The position numbers and the translations under genes were made by a program. The notes below the pieces were generated by a model. The model was not told the DNA's origin, ran no database searches, and worked only from the letters and a program-made list of their open reading frames with translations. Shown one piece after another: positions 10,946-25,351 of a stretch of 64,000 nt of DNA. This DNA is from Cardinalis cardinalis. Lineage: Eukaryota; Chordata; Aves; Passeriformes; Cardinalidae. How positions within the stretch are numbered: the first letter of the stretch is position 1; each line of letters begins with the position of its first letter. The stretch lies in the NCBI GenBank assembly GCA_014549065.1, contig JACDOX010000111.1:1610882-1674881 (forward strand). The letters run 5' to 3'.

Positions 10946-13900
10946 ATTTCCCATGATTTTCTGATAGTGAATTTTTCAGTAAGAAGTTTCTCACATTTTT
11001 ATTCATGTTGTGTCGTAGTGTGAAGAGAAGACAGGTACCAGTACATACTCTGAGAGCCCTCTGAAAGGCCTGATGTGCCAAATCTCAATCACGTGGCCAT
11101 GTCTGGGATCTCCTGGCCTTTTCCTGCTGGCACCTGGACAAACATCCAATATAATACAGCACACAAAGCAAAGGTGGCTGTGGCTGAGCCTTGGCAGAAT
11201 CAGAGTTTGGCCTCCACAGACTGTGTTTAAGATCACAGCTTTCTTCATTCATGCTTTTCCCCTGCCCCCTTGGAGATGTGCCCACTGCTACAATGAAAAC
11301 CAGGTTGAAGCATAGGGGATGCTGCCAGCCCAGCANTGGGAAGAACTCAGAACCTGAGCTCTGCAAGGCAGCCACTTTCTGACACATCCCCCTCTCCTGT
11401 CTGGCCCTTTGCCTGGCATNGTACCTCAGGTATTTTAGTGCCAGAGCAAGCTAGAGGGGGAAATACTGGTCAAACCACCTATGATTAATTCTGGTTTTCT
11501 TCCTGCAGTTTTGCACTGGTTACTCCATTTTCAGGCCATCTTGTGGTAGAGCACACATGGAAGCAAGATTACATCATGGACCTGGCTGCTCTCTTCTGTG
11601 TATTTTTTCTCTCACAGTACATTTGATTACAGGATAAGCAAAAAGAAAAAAAGAAAACTAGCAAGCAAAGTGATTTTATCCAAGAAGAATTTCAATATTA
11701 TTGATCTAGCCCAACATGAACTTGATTTTCACATATGCCAAGACTTCAAATAGAGAATACCAAAAATCAGATCTCTNCAATTCCAGTGCCAGCTGTGCTT
11801 CCTCCTGGGAAGCATTCATGATGCAATCCAAACCACATATGTAGATAACACTGGCTCCTACCCCTGTGATCCTTCCTGTCCTCACTAGCATGGGCCATCT
11901 GTTCCTGCTTAGCAGGCAGCCCCACCAGACACTGATTGGTACAACTTGCATGAAAAGTACGAAATAAANTGCCAGCAGAAATGGCATTAAGAAGTCTTTC
12001 CCAAGCAATTTACCATTTGAAAAGTGTAATTTAAACTGCACCACATAAGGTGATAAAAGAAAACAAAAGCATGAGCTAAGCCACAGAGCAATCTCTGTCC
12101 CTACATGATACCCACTCAGGGGGAAGGAGAAGTGGGAAACAGAAATCATGCTGTGGCTAACCTGAAAATTCTCTCTGCCTGAAAGCAGCATGGTCCAGGA
12201 ATGCCAGAGAAATTAATTACCTTCTGCTGAGTCCCTGCTGAGCCCTTTGCCCTCTTGTCCCCCAAGCCATGGGAGAGGGTAAGAACAAAACTGTGACTGC
12301 TTTAAGGCATTCTGCCCTGCTCCCAGCCTGACCAGCTGGGCATTACAAGGGATTTCAGCTAGAACTGCACAGGGCCATCAGAAGAAAACCAGCCTGTCAT
12401 TCACCCACTCAGATGCAAGATGCACGCTAGGATGAATGATCACATCTTTCCATGAGCTGTCACCGCCTACACCCACCAAACACCAAAATACACCTTAATC
12501 CAGGCTAGTGAAAAGCCTTAATTTAACTCTGACACAAAACCAAGAGCAGCCAGCATTAATTTCTTCCAGAAAGGTCTCACTGAAGTGTGGGAGAAAGCAC
12601 AAGCTACAGAATAGGCTCTCAGCATGAACAAACTCCCTTCTACTTGAAGAAATCCCCAAATTAAAACTTTCCTCCAAGCAGTAAGCTACCTGATACCCTT
12701 TTCCTTAGAACATGTTCTAGCCTTAAATGACAGCTTGGCAAGCCCCCACTGTCCTTCCCAGCACAGCCTCTGCCCCTGTAGGTGCTAGTGCTCTCTCCCT
12801 GTGCTAAAGCAGAGTCCTGAGAGCTGCATCCCCACACAGAGTGCTCTTTTTAGNGGCCTGATTACAATTTATCAAACAAAACTGCTAATAACTCTTTGCA
12901 GTGGTCATAATATCCACTGCATGAGTAAACCAGAGANAAACCCTTCTCTGAGCCAGTAAGCCAGTCCAGTTCCTAGAAGCACTTGACAATCCCACTCACA
13001 GGACCCGGCAGAATCCACAAATGACAAAATTCTGCATACTGGTCTCTAACCAGCACTCCACACTAGCAAAATCCTCCTCTGTGTCTTCGTGTCCACAGCA
13101 GGGTAAAAGCAAACAAACCACCCTGTTCTGGAGGTCACCACTAAAACCTGATCCTGCCTGCCACACTTGGAACACACCATGGAGATAACAGATCACTGGC
13201 ACTCAGCACAAAGAGGAGGAGGACATTCTTAAGCAGGTACACCAAGTCTCCTCTCCATGGGGAGCTGTGTCAACATGCTCGTGCCNCAGTCAAACATCTC
13301 CCAAAATAAAGGTGGATATCCATCTACAGAAATGTGCAGCTCTTTCCCTGAAGACAAACTATTCCCCACTATGCCCTGCATGACAGGAATTGTTTTTTCC
13401 CCCACAAAAGGGTTTTCCTGTGAAGTCAGGAAAGTTNCGTGGATCATGCCCAGCTGTGGAAGCCCACTCACCTTGGGGCTGCTCTCATGCAGCAGCAGCT
13501 CCACTCCCTCTCCCAGGATGCTGGACAGCNTAAAAAGTTCATTCAGAGCATTGCCTATGCAGCTTCAGAATAAAGTATCAGGGTGTATGAATTTCATAGC
13601 TGAGATACAGCCAGCTGCTCCATCATAATCTGTCCTCACAAGCAGAATTCATTAAACTTCTCAGAAGCCTTCCCATACTCTACAAGCAACATCAGGTAAC
13701 CCTAATTATTATTTCAGCTTTCTACTCCTGCAATTGAAGTAAGATGTCAAAGTGAATGCTACAACATAATAATTATTACAGTCAGGAACTTAAAATAACT
13801 AACTCACAGCTGTGCCACATCCTAGACATATTGCCTGACTTGCAGCAGTGGCTCTGTCTNATCAAATGGACATGCCAACTACTGTTTTTGAAGTATTACC

Positions 13901-16900
13901 ACTGGTAAATAAATCCAAAGTCAGTGTTGCTCTAAGTAATTGCACAATGCTTCTCAAGAATAGAGAAAATATAACATTTAATATTGTAAAAAATCCCATC
14001 CTCACATACAGGGTGCAGCCAGGGTTCAGCTTTTTCTGAATTTAATCCAAATAACATGCACTCTGCTATGCCCTCTGATGCCAGCCACAATACTCAGCAT
14101 TTATTCACCCACCACCTGACTCAGGTGGTCACACACTACTCCATCTCATCCACACAGAGAAGAATTTTGCTCTTGNATTCTTTTAGTTTAGGCTTTGTTT
14201 TCATAGAAGCTGTGAAATTTTAAACAGAATTTTAGAGTCCATCTAAACTTCAGTGGCACCACCACACCAGAGGATCACACATCTTCTTGTAAAATGATGC
14301 TGTGCTGCAAAATCACAGGGTAACCAAAGCAAGCCTAGAGACCNGAGGCAGAATTTACCTTGGCAGAGGAAGGGGAAGAAAGTTTATCCTGCTGAGATAT
14401 CCNGCACACAAATGAATGATAAACCCTCCCAACCACATGTCTGTGGGAATTGTGAGGAATCCAAGCCAGAGTAACTGCCTGTTTCACTGAACATGAATAT
14501 TAAGCACAGGTGAATTTCAAAAACCATTGCCTGACTGCATAAGACAGTTTGGTCATGTTTGCTTCCCACTGAATTGAAGCAGAGCAAGATGATGTTGTAA
14601 GCCATTTTACACCTTTCATATGGACNAAGCTGAGTCCACCCACACATGCCCATCAACCAGAGCTGATGTAATTCTTCTTGAAATGTATTTTTAGTCTATA
14701 TTCTTTTGCTTAGCAGTATTGCACTAACATATGATGTAGAGCAAATATGTTTCCAAAAGGGAAATTTTAGCGCTACACAGACTAGGGCTTGGTTAACAAC
14801 TGATAACTGGTTAATGGTACTAGAAGAAAAACTGAGTAATTGTCTGCTCCTGACTGATGAGGTGGCTCTTATTCTTATATCATTAAAAAACTGATTGCCT
14901 AAGAGCTAAGACTTAGCATGAAATTCTTCTCTATATCCTTCAGATTTTGAGGTCTTCAATCTTAAATATTTTCCATATTCAATAGTGCTGGAAAAAATAG
15001 GAATTAATTTTGGTCTAATGCCTGTTATGACACTGGAAATTAGGTGAAATTAAGGGTAGAAATCAACTAAGTGGTTGTGGTTCAGTTATATTCTTTATCA
15101 TTTGGGGCTTGCATTGCCCTAGGAAACAACCAAGCTCCTTGCTTTAATACTGGATATTCTTCATGGCACAGGGATTAATCCTGTCTGGTCCCCCAGCAAT
15201 CTGAGGTCAGTGAGCAGGAGGGAAGGGAACATGTTAAATCTGATACTTCTGTTAAAAAATAGCTATGGTGCAGCATGCTCAGGTTTCTGTACAACAGAGA
15301 CCGAGTTTGTTTTGTGTTAAAGAGTATTACATGCATATCATGCCAGCTCACAGAAACTCAGGCAACTTTTCCATATNATTCTGATAATTCCATGAGCTGA
15401 AAATTCTCTCTACCACAGACATAACTATTTTGAGCACAACCATCTTGTCACAAAGCAACTAGCTGTTGCTTACAAAACACAAAAGTCCTGGGAGTGGGAG
15501 GTTTTATTTTTGTTGCTGGTTTCTGTTGAAAATGACACAAGTTCTGGATGAAATACTGTTTATGACCACACTGGCTGGTCCAGCACATCTCCTGCAGTTC
15601 GTAACTTCACTGGTGAGTAGAGAGGGAGAGCCCNCTAACTTGTGCTGGCCAGGAGGCTGCTGGCTGTCCCCTGGCTGTGGCAGGGACCACCTTGGATGGG
15701 ACAAGGACCAGTGGCCCTGTCTTGCACATCTCTCTGGTGAGAAGGCCAGCAAACACAGCTGAGGGGGGTTGAACTCAGTGCTGAGCAGGACAGAGGGCAC
15801 TGAGCTGCCCTTTCCATGCTGGGAGGATGCCCAGTGAAAGCATCACTTTAAAGTTGGAGATCAATAGGGAAAGGTTTAAAAATGAGGGTTTTTTTTCCAT
15901 AAGGAACTATTTATCTACAAGGCCATGGGCAAAACCAGCAGTTGCCCCATCCTGCCAGTGCGAGCTTTGCACAAGTGCTCTGAAAGCTGCACAGACATCC
16001 TGCACATATTCANTAACTGCAGCAAGGTCACACTGCCTCCCAGAAAGGCTCTTATGTGTCCCCAGTCCTACCTGCCATGACAGAAATAAACCTGTAAGGT
16101 CATCTCTGTGAACTACATTTTTTTTTATTTTTAAATGGTGTGACCTTCTGTTGGAAAATCCTAATTCAATCCTTTTGCATTAGCTCCTGTTTTGTGAGAA
16201 CAGGAAGCAAGGAATATACCCCAGGGTTGTTTTGTATATTCCAGGAAATAACTGGGAAACATTCCTGAAAGTCAGGTCTCCAACATCNTGAGGTCCTGGT
16301 TCTTTCTTCAGGAGGTTTTAGATCACACTTGCATAGAAAAAAANCCCAAACCCTGAAGACTGCAGGTGATGCACAGATGGCCTCTAGGTTATTCAGGGAC
16401 AGGAGAGATCAATTTAAGCCTNTAGATTATTTGGACCCACACAATTTAACTCAGCAGTTTTCCTGAAGTATACTGGAAAGAGGAACTCANTTCCAGGTAA
16501 AACTCAAGCTGACCTCAACATTTACAAGCAACTGCACACTGGATCAGCTTTAACTGACTCAAAAATTCAGCGAAACAAAGAAAGCAGCTCTGACCTGAAA
16601 ACAGAGGAAATTTGAAAAACAAATCTCAAAAACATTCAATAATATCAGCTGCTGATTTCCTCTAAGACATTATTTTGCAGGTAAATTGCCTCATGCTCTG
16701 TCTGCAATCAGTGCACACCACAGAGCAATAAATGCTACATGCAGCACAGGGCAGCTGCACCAGTGAAAATGAACCCAGCCATAAGATGCAGCCATCAAGG
16801 TACTGAGGGTAACATATCTGTATTTGCTTCCTTTCTTTGTTTTCAAAGGGAAACATGCACTTAATTATCTTCTCATTCCAAGCCTAATTAGAGCCAGTTA

Positions 16901-19900
16901 GATGTTAAGTACTATTGAAGTGAAACAGGAGGATTGAGTTTCTATCTGTTCTGTTAATGCATACCTGGAAAATGTCTCCTCTTCTATCTTAACCTATTCT
17001 CCAAGAATGAAAGGCACAACTTGTGTGACACATTTCTGCTGTGCTGACTGTCTTTTGATGCAGGGGAGGCCATAGCAAGNTGTAATAAAAATGCTTTGGG
17101 CAGGAGACTATTAAGGAAGACAACAAAAATCATGGGTTCTCCATTGCTGGAAATCTGCAGCAATTCTCCTCAAATAGCTTTTGGAATTGACTTGGATGAG
17201 TTTCCATAATCTGTTTACAATGTCCTCCACCTTTTCTTTGGTTGAGGTCACAGCAGAGTATCTTGACAGTCCAAGCAAGCTGCACTCTGCCATGCACCTT
17301 TGTATTACCTTCAAGTATGGCCATAAATCCCAGTCCCTGTGTAAATCCCTGCAGGCTACAGGGGCCTGCAGACCCCTGGTCCCCACCTCTGCCACAGACT
17401 TTCACCCTGGCTGGGCTCCAAACCCCAAACACAACTTTGAGGCCTTGGTGCTGCCCAGCTGGACTGATGCCACACATGCCATGACACAACCTGTGATGCC
17501 ACAAACTGGCCTCAGTTTTAAGTCCAGATACAAAAAATAAAAAAGAATTTCAGTGCTACCTGGCATATTCAGGAAATTCTCATTCATTTGAAAAATTCTT
17601 TTTTTTTTTTTTTTTTAGGATTTCCCAAAACACTAAATTTATATAATTGAGAAGACTACCTTCATCAAAAATGTCAAAGGTTTTGATATAGCTCCCATTT
17701 ACTTTCAGAAACATATAAAATGAGCAATTTTTCAAATTCTTTTGCCAAAAACTGCTAAAAGGAATCCTCCAAACACTTCAAAGTTGCTTCCAGATGGAGG
17801 CCAACCCATGAGAAACTCCATCCAAATGACAAATGTTTTTAAAACTTATCAGATGACTCAGTTGCAGGAGATGTACTCAGGTCCTTCCAGGCAGAGTTTC
17901 CTGTGTGCTGAGCTGCAGATGAGCTTTGCTGGTGACACTCAGTGCAATTTGCTGTTCCTGTTTGTGCATTCTCTGAAGCAGTGCCCATAATCCAGTCAGA
18001 AAAAAGAACCTGAGGAACTTGTCAGCTTCCCTAGCAGCTCCAATCCTGCGGCAGCAGCAGGTCTGAGCTGATCATTTCTGTTCAGAGGCATTAAGGCACA
18101 GAGTGGTTATGTGGGTCAGACAGCAGGGGCTTCCTTCCTTCTCTTCTCAGTTTAAGGGAAATGCAAGTGCTCCTCTTCCAATGATATTTACAGGGTTTCA
18201 CTCTCTTTTCTCCTCTCTGACTTCTCTGCAGAACCTTACAAGCATGCCAACCTTTTCCTTAGCTCTGCTCCCAAGATCCAGAGGCTTCTGCAGATTAAGT
18301 CCATCACNTCATTATTCACCCCATCACATTCTCCTATCAATTAAACTCTTTAAAAAAGACCCTTTTTGAATATAATAACAAAAAGAAAAAAACCATTTCA
18401 CTTTGATCCATCCAAATCCACATTCAGCCCAAACCAAATCCAACCTTTCCTCAAAGCTCTCAGCAAATATCTTCCAATAATAAATGATGGCAGAATTTCA
18501 ACCTTCTGCTCAGCCCAGGCTGTTGGTGAATGTGGNGAATCCTGCCTGGCTTTTGGGAGAGGGTCACTGCCAGCATCACACAGTGGCCAGCCACCAGCTG
18601 AACTCAGCACAGCAATTCAGGGAGATGGGAAAAGCAAGAAACAGAGAGGGAAGGGGGGCTGCTTGCTTCTTGTAAAGGTTTTAGAATTGTCCCCAGAAAC
18701 ACAGAGATGATAAAAGCACATCTGGAAAACATCTTGCAAAACACCACGTGGAAATTACAGCAAAATTAATATTAACAACATTAACTTCCACTCTTTCATT
18801 ACAGTAGCTCCTAAAAATCCTGTGTCCTCCTCCCAGAGCTCAAAGAACCAGCTCAGCTATGAAGTAATGATAATCCAGTAAGACACAAGTGTGCCATGCT
18901 TCAAAATCCCTTTAGTGCAAGGGAAATTCAAATGCTTCCCTCTGCTAACCAGAACTGTGATAGAGACAGAACATTTCAACCATCTGCCCACCACCATGAG
19001 AGAGAGCTAAGCTGGAAAGAAGTCTGCTCTGCCCATCTCTCATCTCTGAGAGATGGTTAAATGCTAATTAATAGAAACGAGCCTAAAGAAGTAACATCAT
19101 GCAAAATAAAAATGGCTGTACAATGTCTGTCATCTGCTCTCCACAGTCACTTCTGAGTNCTGTATTTTATCCTAAAGATTCAGTCCCAAGGTTTGCAAGG
19201 CACTGAGATCAACAGGGCTGAAAAGTGCAAATTTGGTGACTGTAGAAGGGACTCAGCACTACAGCAAAGCCAGCATCTCTCTAACAAGCATCACTGGGCT
19301 TGAACAGCATGTGAAAGATTGAAGGAGATGCCTCTGCAAGCTCACATNCACAAAGAGCCTTTCTAGATACTCATCTATTAACTCACTGGCACGTAAATTT
19401 GTAGGACAGTTGCAACAACAGAAGAGATGATAAAAATCCAGAGATGGAGACAACTAACAGTACCAGGTAACCTAATTTCCCTCTCTGACAGCACAGGGAA
19501 TTGATAAATAGTCACAGAATCAGAGATAAAATCAGATTATTGGATCCATTTTAAATTCCCTTGGTTTACCTACGATAATTGCCTCCGTTTCCTTGACAAG
19601 CAAGGCTGGAATGAGGCAGCATCCAAGGACTCTACTGCTGTTTTCATGGAAAAGTGCTAACAAGGCTTCCCCAGNACCTTTGCCTAGAATTTATATTTAC
19701 CCTGTTTAGCACACAACAGGTTGCTCAGAGCAGGAGGGAACACTAAACAGCCAAATGTTTACTACACATACAGTGGCACTCGCCCACAGCCTCATGCCCT
19801 TCCTTGTGGAAAAAAAGGGCTCCTGCCACTTCTGGGTTATGAATGCATCCTGTGCCTTCCCAAANAGAACTGAAACAACTTCTAAGTCACCCACTATCCC

Positions 19901-22900
19901 CCTTCACCANTCCAAACTGACCATTAATGTGAAAATGTCACCATCCTCAAAACACAGAACTGTCCTGATGCAAACTCCCAAGGTCAAGGGGTTGCACTTG
20001 CTGAGATGCAAGCACAGCTCCACCAACAGAAAAGAAGGAGCATTTGCCAAGAGCAAAGTCAATTATTCCATTAAATGAGGTGTAAAATGCTAATTTGTAC
20101 CAAAACCACACAATTTTCAGAATGTGAAAAATCCCAATCAAAACCCCACTAAACTAAGCCAAGCTGTGTACATGCCCCAACAAGGAATTTACAAAGNTGA
20201 CTCTGGAGTTATGGTTTCAAACCCCATCTAGCCTTTTTTTGTTGTTGTTTTTAAAAATCCAGTTATTTATTTAGCCAACAGAATTCACCTTGGGCTATGC
20301 TTAGTAGAAAACACCATTATCTTTAATCTTTCATGTATATCATTACNAGAACAGAACAGGGAACAACTGGCTTAAGGAGGCAACTGCATGAGGTTTGTGC
20401 TGAACAATGGAGCACTTCAAATCTGTCATGATGGGGGGATACTGGGCATTTTTGAGAGCTTGGGGTTTTTTTGGATTTCAGGTAACTACATATGAGTAAT
20501 AACACTTCTTTCTAAAAGTATAGCAATGTTGACTTTGCAGTCAAATGGAACCACCAAGAGATTGAGCAATCTAAGCCACATGGGAAAGCTGAAAATTTCC
20601 CAAAATATTTCCTCTAAAACCATCTGCTAACATNTATTTTAAAAGAATTAAAAGAAAAGAAATACAGGCATGGTAAGAGGTATTAAAAAGACCAGGAACA
20701 TGCAGGGGCCAATGTAGAAACACTGGAAAGAAGATCTGGGGAGAAAACCAGTTATTTCAGCAGCCCAGTTGGACACATATAGGGGAGATGACTAATGCCA
20801 CTAGTAACTCAAAGGGACACACAAATTTAATCCCACATTGTAATGCAGAGCTCAGATGGCTGCATTTGAGGATGGGTCAAGAGTTGAGCCATAAATCTGT
20901 GTTCCCAAGCAGGCTGCCACACTCANTCTTTGTCTCAGTCATTTCCTGGAAAACAGCTCTGCGAGCCCTGGAATGGCAGGGAAATGCCCCCTCCACCCTC
21001 CTGCCACAGCAGGAGCTGCCTGTCCCAGCAGCAGAGCTACTCCCAGCACCACAAGTGACCCCCTTTTGGGGGAATTCTGAGAAGATGAAAANGGTGAGGA
21101 GGCACTTTAAATCACTCACCAGGAGCTCCCACACCTCCCATGCCAGAGGGGCACTGAGCCCATNACCCTCCATGGGGCCATCTCCAGAACCCCTGAGCCC
21201 CACACCAGTGACACCACATTCCCAGAGGAACTGGCTAAAAGAAGAGGAACCGTATGAAAACACACCATTTCCACCTTTCTTAAAATCACAGCCCTGCTGT
21301 GGCCTCACAGCCAAGCAACACTCACCTGCCTCACCTCTCTCCTGCCGCCTGCCAACTTCCAAAGGGTTGCACCAGGAGGCACAGGTCTATTTTCAAGGCA
21401 ATAAAAACTCAGAAAACCAAACTACCACTACCTATGAGCAGGTACCTTAGCTCTGATTTTGTCACATAGCCAAAGACAGGCCAAGTTCCAAGAACCTAAT
21501 GTAGTCCNCAAAAACTTTGNAAGATGCTCTTCAGATCAGTGACCCACCCTGGAACATTTCTAAATGGAAACTCTATTTACTGACAGCAAGAAAACCCCAT
21601 TCTAGCAGGACAGCACATACAAAACACTCATTTGGTGCCAAGCGTCCCACAGGGCCTGGGCTCAGAAAATAATCACTTTGCTACGGTGCCTATTTGGGGC
21701 ATCAACAAGCTTTGCACGGAAGACAAAACCCATTTTCCTCAGCCATATAACTTTAAAGACAAGTGCATGCCCCCTTAAAGCTCCCTCCCAAAACACATTG
21801 AGGCAGGCAGTTAATTTGGTAACAAAATATATATAGAAGGCTACAGTGAAATATTAATTATACACATGCTTTAAGACCAAAGGTTACTTAAGTACTAGAC
21901 AAATACAAGGGACTGAGGGGCGCTTCAAGGTTTGTCTCTCCTATAAAAAATTCACTTAGAATTCTAATTCAAAATTCATTTTCTCTTAAAAACAAGATAG
22001 GCTCTAACTCGGATTTCTATGCAAGCAATTTATGATACCCAAAAGGAAAAAATAAAAATAGCTAACAGCCAAGCAGAGCTTTTATCACCTTTTTTTTAAT
22101 CTGCTAGTTCCAAACCAGATGCATTCAGTATAGAATCCTGATTAGGAAAAAAATGGCTGTTGAATTTTTATTACTACATCCCTTAAGGACCAAAAGCGGT
22201 AACCTTAGGCATTTAATGTGTTCTATGAATAACAATACGTATGAGCACAAAAAAAGCTTGTTATCTCTGTTTATGGAATTTTTTTTACCAGGTTGATACA
22301 TTCACAGAAAGAAGTTGGGAAGTATGGTGAGGGGGAGGAGAAGAAGCTATCAAAATAACAAGTTACATTAAACAAAACCTATTTGGAGAGGAACAAGCTA
22401 CGCAGCATGAAATTTGAATGAACTGTGTCTCCCCATTANGGTCCTACAGCTCCCATGAAATCTGTGCAGCCTCATTTAATGCTCATACTAAAAGCCTTCA
22501 CCTATACACATCTGTCCCACAAATACAGATGCAATTCATATTTAAGCCTGACAGAAAATCACTTGTTGGGGGAACATGCTGCGTACNCAGACTTTCTTAT
22601 TTTATAAGCAATGTGAAGCACACAGGAGTCCTTCACAATGGTTCAGAACAGCTCACTGGATGCAAAGAAGCATCTTCTCCCCTCTCCCTCACATCTGTAA
22701 CCACCTGACCCACCAGGTAAAGGGTTGCCACCACACACCACCCTGCCATAGGACGAGTTTCTGCCCTGTGCTGTATCACAGCTCCATTCCCGCAGCTCGA
22801 AAAAAANCCCATACAAACTGCAGCTAAGCAACACAGAGCTTTCTCCTTCAGAAATCAGCTTACAACCTCTCCAAAAAATGTGGGAAAGCCGTCAGAATAA

Positions 22901-24214
22901 AAATTTACAAACCAGCCATTTGTGGTGCTGGCATGGCTTCCTTCTGGTATTTAGCTCAGTCCAAGAAAAAAAAAATTAAAATAGTTCCTCCAATAGAATC
23001 CTTCCCATATTTTCAGCTCTGAGAATTCACAAGGACTCAAGTTGAGTTACACTGACTCTGGAGCCAGCAGATTCTAAGAGTACAAAAATCACCACAGAAA
23101 ATAATGGAGGGGAGGTTGAGGGAAGTCCATACATCCCTCAGCTCTCAAGCTTGACTGAAAAAAACAAGATGAGCATACAGCCAGAGAATGCCATGGTTTT
23201 GCTCTCCTCATGGCACCCTGCTCCAATTTATTCTAAATGGATTCAGAGCCAAGAAAGAGGACAAAAATATGAATTAGCTTTTGTTCTTCCCTTTAGCACA
23301 GAAGAACTGATAGAGACTTAGAATCTGCTGTCAAATGCTCTGGACCTTTACCAAATCCTTTGCTGTCTTCTCCCACTGACACCTGCCTGTGTCCCTTGGC
23401 TGGTGCCTTGAGAAACCAGATGCAGCAGCAAGCATGATTCTTCATTCTCCTTTGATCATGGCTGCAGGATTCTGTCTCCAGCCATTGATTTCCTCCTTCT
23501 TTTCCAGGCTCAAGGAAGAGGACAAACAGAGACTCTGGCAGCCATCAAATGTTAAGTAACTGGAAGAGTGGGCCATGCCCTTGGAGAAGATCAGGAGACA
23601 CAGGAGCCTGACCCACAGCTCAGAGGAAAAGAATTCACAGCAGAGCATCNCACCAGCACGGCTGTGCTGCTGCAGCCCATCTCCTGGGTTCTGACAGAGC
23701 CCAGCCCGAGCTCAGCTGTGTCACTGACCCCACGAGGTCCCAGCTGTCAACCTGGCCTGGCATCCTGACAGCCTCCAGCACAAATGCCCCCGGCCAGCTG
23801 CTTGGCTCAGGGTACAATTCTCTCTTTTTAAATGAGATTAGCGTTGGTGAAATGTGCTAGCTCAACGGGCATGCTGATCTAAGCCCTCTGTTTATTNGGG
23901 CTGCAGCAGATACAACGATCACTTTAAAAAAAAAAAAAAAGACACAATTTTAAAAGATGCCATGAATTCGCCTGAGCTCCTGCAGTTGCTCACTCCTCAC
24001 AGAATGAAGAGGGGTTTCTTACAGATCTGCTGAGAACTGAGAACTGGAAAGGATGAATCTTGAAACTGTGGTAAGTATATAAACTTAGCCACCTACCTCC
24101 TTGAGACTAATGTGAAGAATCTACTTGCCAACAAAAAAACCAACAGATAATTCTGGCTTCCTATCCATTTCAGTCATCAGACACCTCTGCTGCCACCAAG
24201 ATTATAAAAAAGAA
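10946..24214. other. Intronic sequence without recognised genes
   Basis: About 13 kb of mostly unique-looking DNA. Simple runs include T18 at 17,599-17,616 and A15 at 23,926-23,940. The AT-rich part around 21,750-22,300 has few N calls and few repeats and could include conserved non-coding elements, but this cannot be judged without an alignment. No exon-like segment of TSPAN7 or another gene was recognised on either strand. Confidence 0.4.
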
Positions 24215-24248
24215 GGGGGGGGATATGTTAAATATCGGGGGGGGAGGG
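24215..24248 (+). repeat. Paired G8 runs around a small palindrome
   Basis: Two G8 runs (24,215-24,222 and 24,237-24,244), the second followed by AGGG, are separated by ATATGTTAAATATC, which contains the inverted pair GATAT/ATATC when read with its flanking G. Such runs can form quadruplex or slipped structures. The block lies about 250 bp outside the CpG island, within intron 1. Confidence 0.7.
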
Positions 24249-24930
24249 TACGAGGGAGCCAATAACGCCGAGGTACTGCCATAAGTATGGATAAACAAAA
24301 ACGTGTTTTGGTTATGCTTTAAAAAAAAAGAAAAGCTTATGAAGTTAAAGCTGAAACAGCTAAAGTCCGATGTTCACTGTAAGGANGTCAAACGTTACTG
24401 CCATGAATAAGCAATCCCTTGTTTAGAATGCCTTTTTAAGCAGAAAGATGAAGATTTGAGTGTGTTTCACAGGCACTTTCCACAGCACAGAGCGACAAAC
24501 CGAGAGAGCACAGCCAGCTTCCCCGGCTGGGAAGCGACAAACGCGCCTCAGCGCGCTGTGCCGATGGTGCGCGGAGCAGGTCCCTAACTGCACACAGCGG
24601 GGCCATTATCGTGGGTTGTCACCGTGTGCCATTAAAAGGTCTTTAACCTGCCGATGGCCGCCGCGATGCGCGGCTGCTGCCNGGGATCTGCTGACTAACA
24701 GGCCGGGGCTCTGCGAAAACCTCCAGCCCCCGGAGGGGGCCTGAAAAACACGGCCGGGCCNTGTCAGGCAATCGCGGCAACTCAATTAATGCATCTGGGT
24801 CAGGAAAATGGTTTGCGGGAGCCTGAGCCCGGTTACGAAACGCGGGTACCGCGGCCGGGGCTCGGGCAGCCCCCGCTGCACGCAGGTACCGGGGGGGCTC
24901 GGGCGGCATCGCCCGCGGAGGGACGGGATG

Positions 24931-25040
24931 CGGCGGGGACACGGTCCTGGCAGTGGTGACACGGTCCGGCGTGGGGACACGGTCCGGCGTGGGGACACGG
25001 TCCGGCGTGGGGACACGGTCCGGCGTGGGGACACGGTCCT
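24931..25040 (+). repeat. 18-bp GC-rich tandem repeat in CpG island
   Basis: GACACGGTCC recurs at 24938, 24958, 24976, 24994, 25012 and 25030. The first spacing is 20 bp and the rest are exactly 18 bp, unit GGACACGGTCCGGCGTGG. Each unit holds CpGs, so copy-number change would alter CpG content. The period is divisible by three, so open frames across it show a regular peptide repeat on both strands; no start, splice or homology evidence supports translation. It lies about 370-480 bp inside intron 1. Confidence 0.92.
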
Positions 25041-25177
25041 GCCGGCCAGGAGGGCGGCGGGGAAGGGGTAGGCTATGCAGGCTTTCAGGGAGACCCCTGC
25101 AACTTTCCCCCGCTGGGGCTCGGGGGGATGTGCTCGCCGCGAGAGGAGGCAAAAGCCATCATTTTTGGTACATGGAA

Positions 25178-25229
25178 ATGTGTGTGTATATATGTGTGAG
25201 CTCATATGTATGTGTGTGTGTGTGTGCAC
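25178..25229 (+). repeat. TG/TA microsatellite
   Basis: An alternating purine-pyrimidine stretch with (TG)8 at 25,211-25,226 and interrupted TG and TA pairs before it. Such runs can adopt Z-DNA and commonly vary in length. It lies about 180 bp inside intron 1. Confidence 0.9.
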
Positions 25230-25351
25230 GCAGATCTGTATCCGGCGGACATGCCCCATCCCCGCTCGCCCGGCGGTGCCAGCCCGGCCGAGCCGCGCTG
25301 CGGAGCCCCCGGTGCCCCCCGCCCCGGGCAGGTGGGACCGGGAGGTGCCGG

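Noticed and set aside
10577..10954. Lys/Thr/Pro-rich and Phe/Gly-rich open frames
   Set aside because: Composition artefacts of the A/C-only tract.
19500..19560. Possible minus-strand CR1 start (TCACAGAATCAGAG)
   Set aside because: Only a dozen or so bases match the CR1 end; the following sequence does not continue the family pattern.
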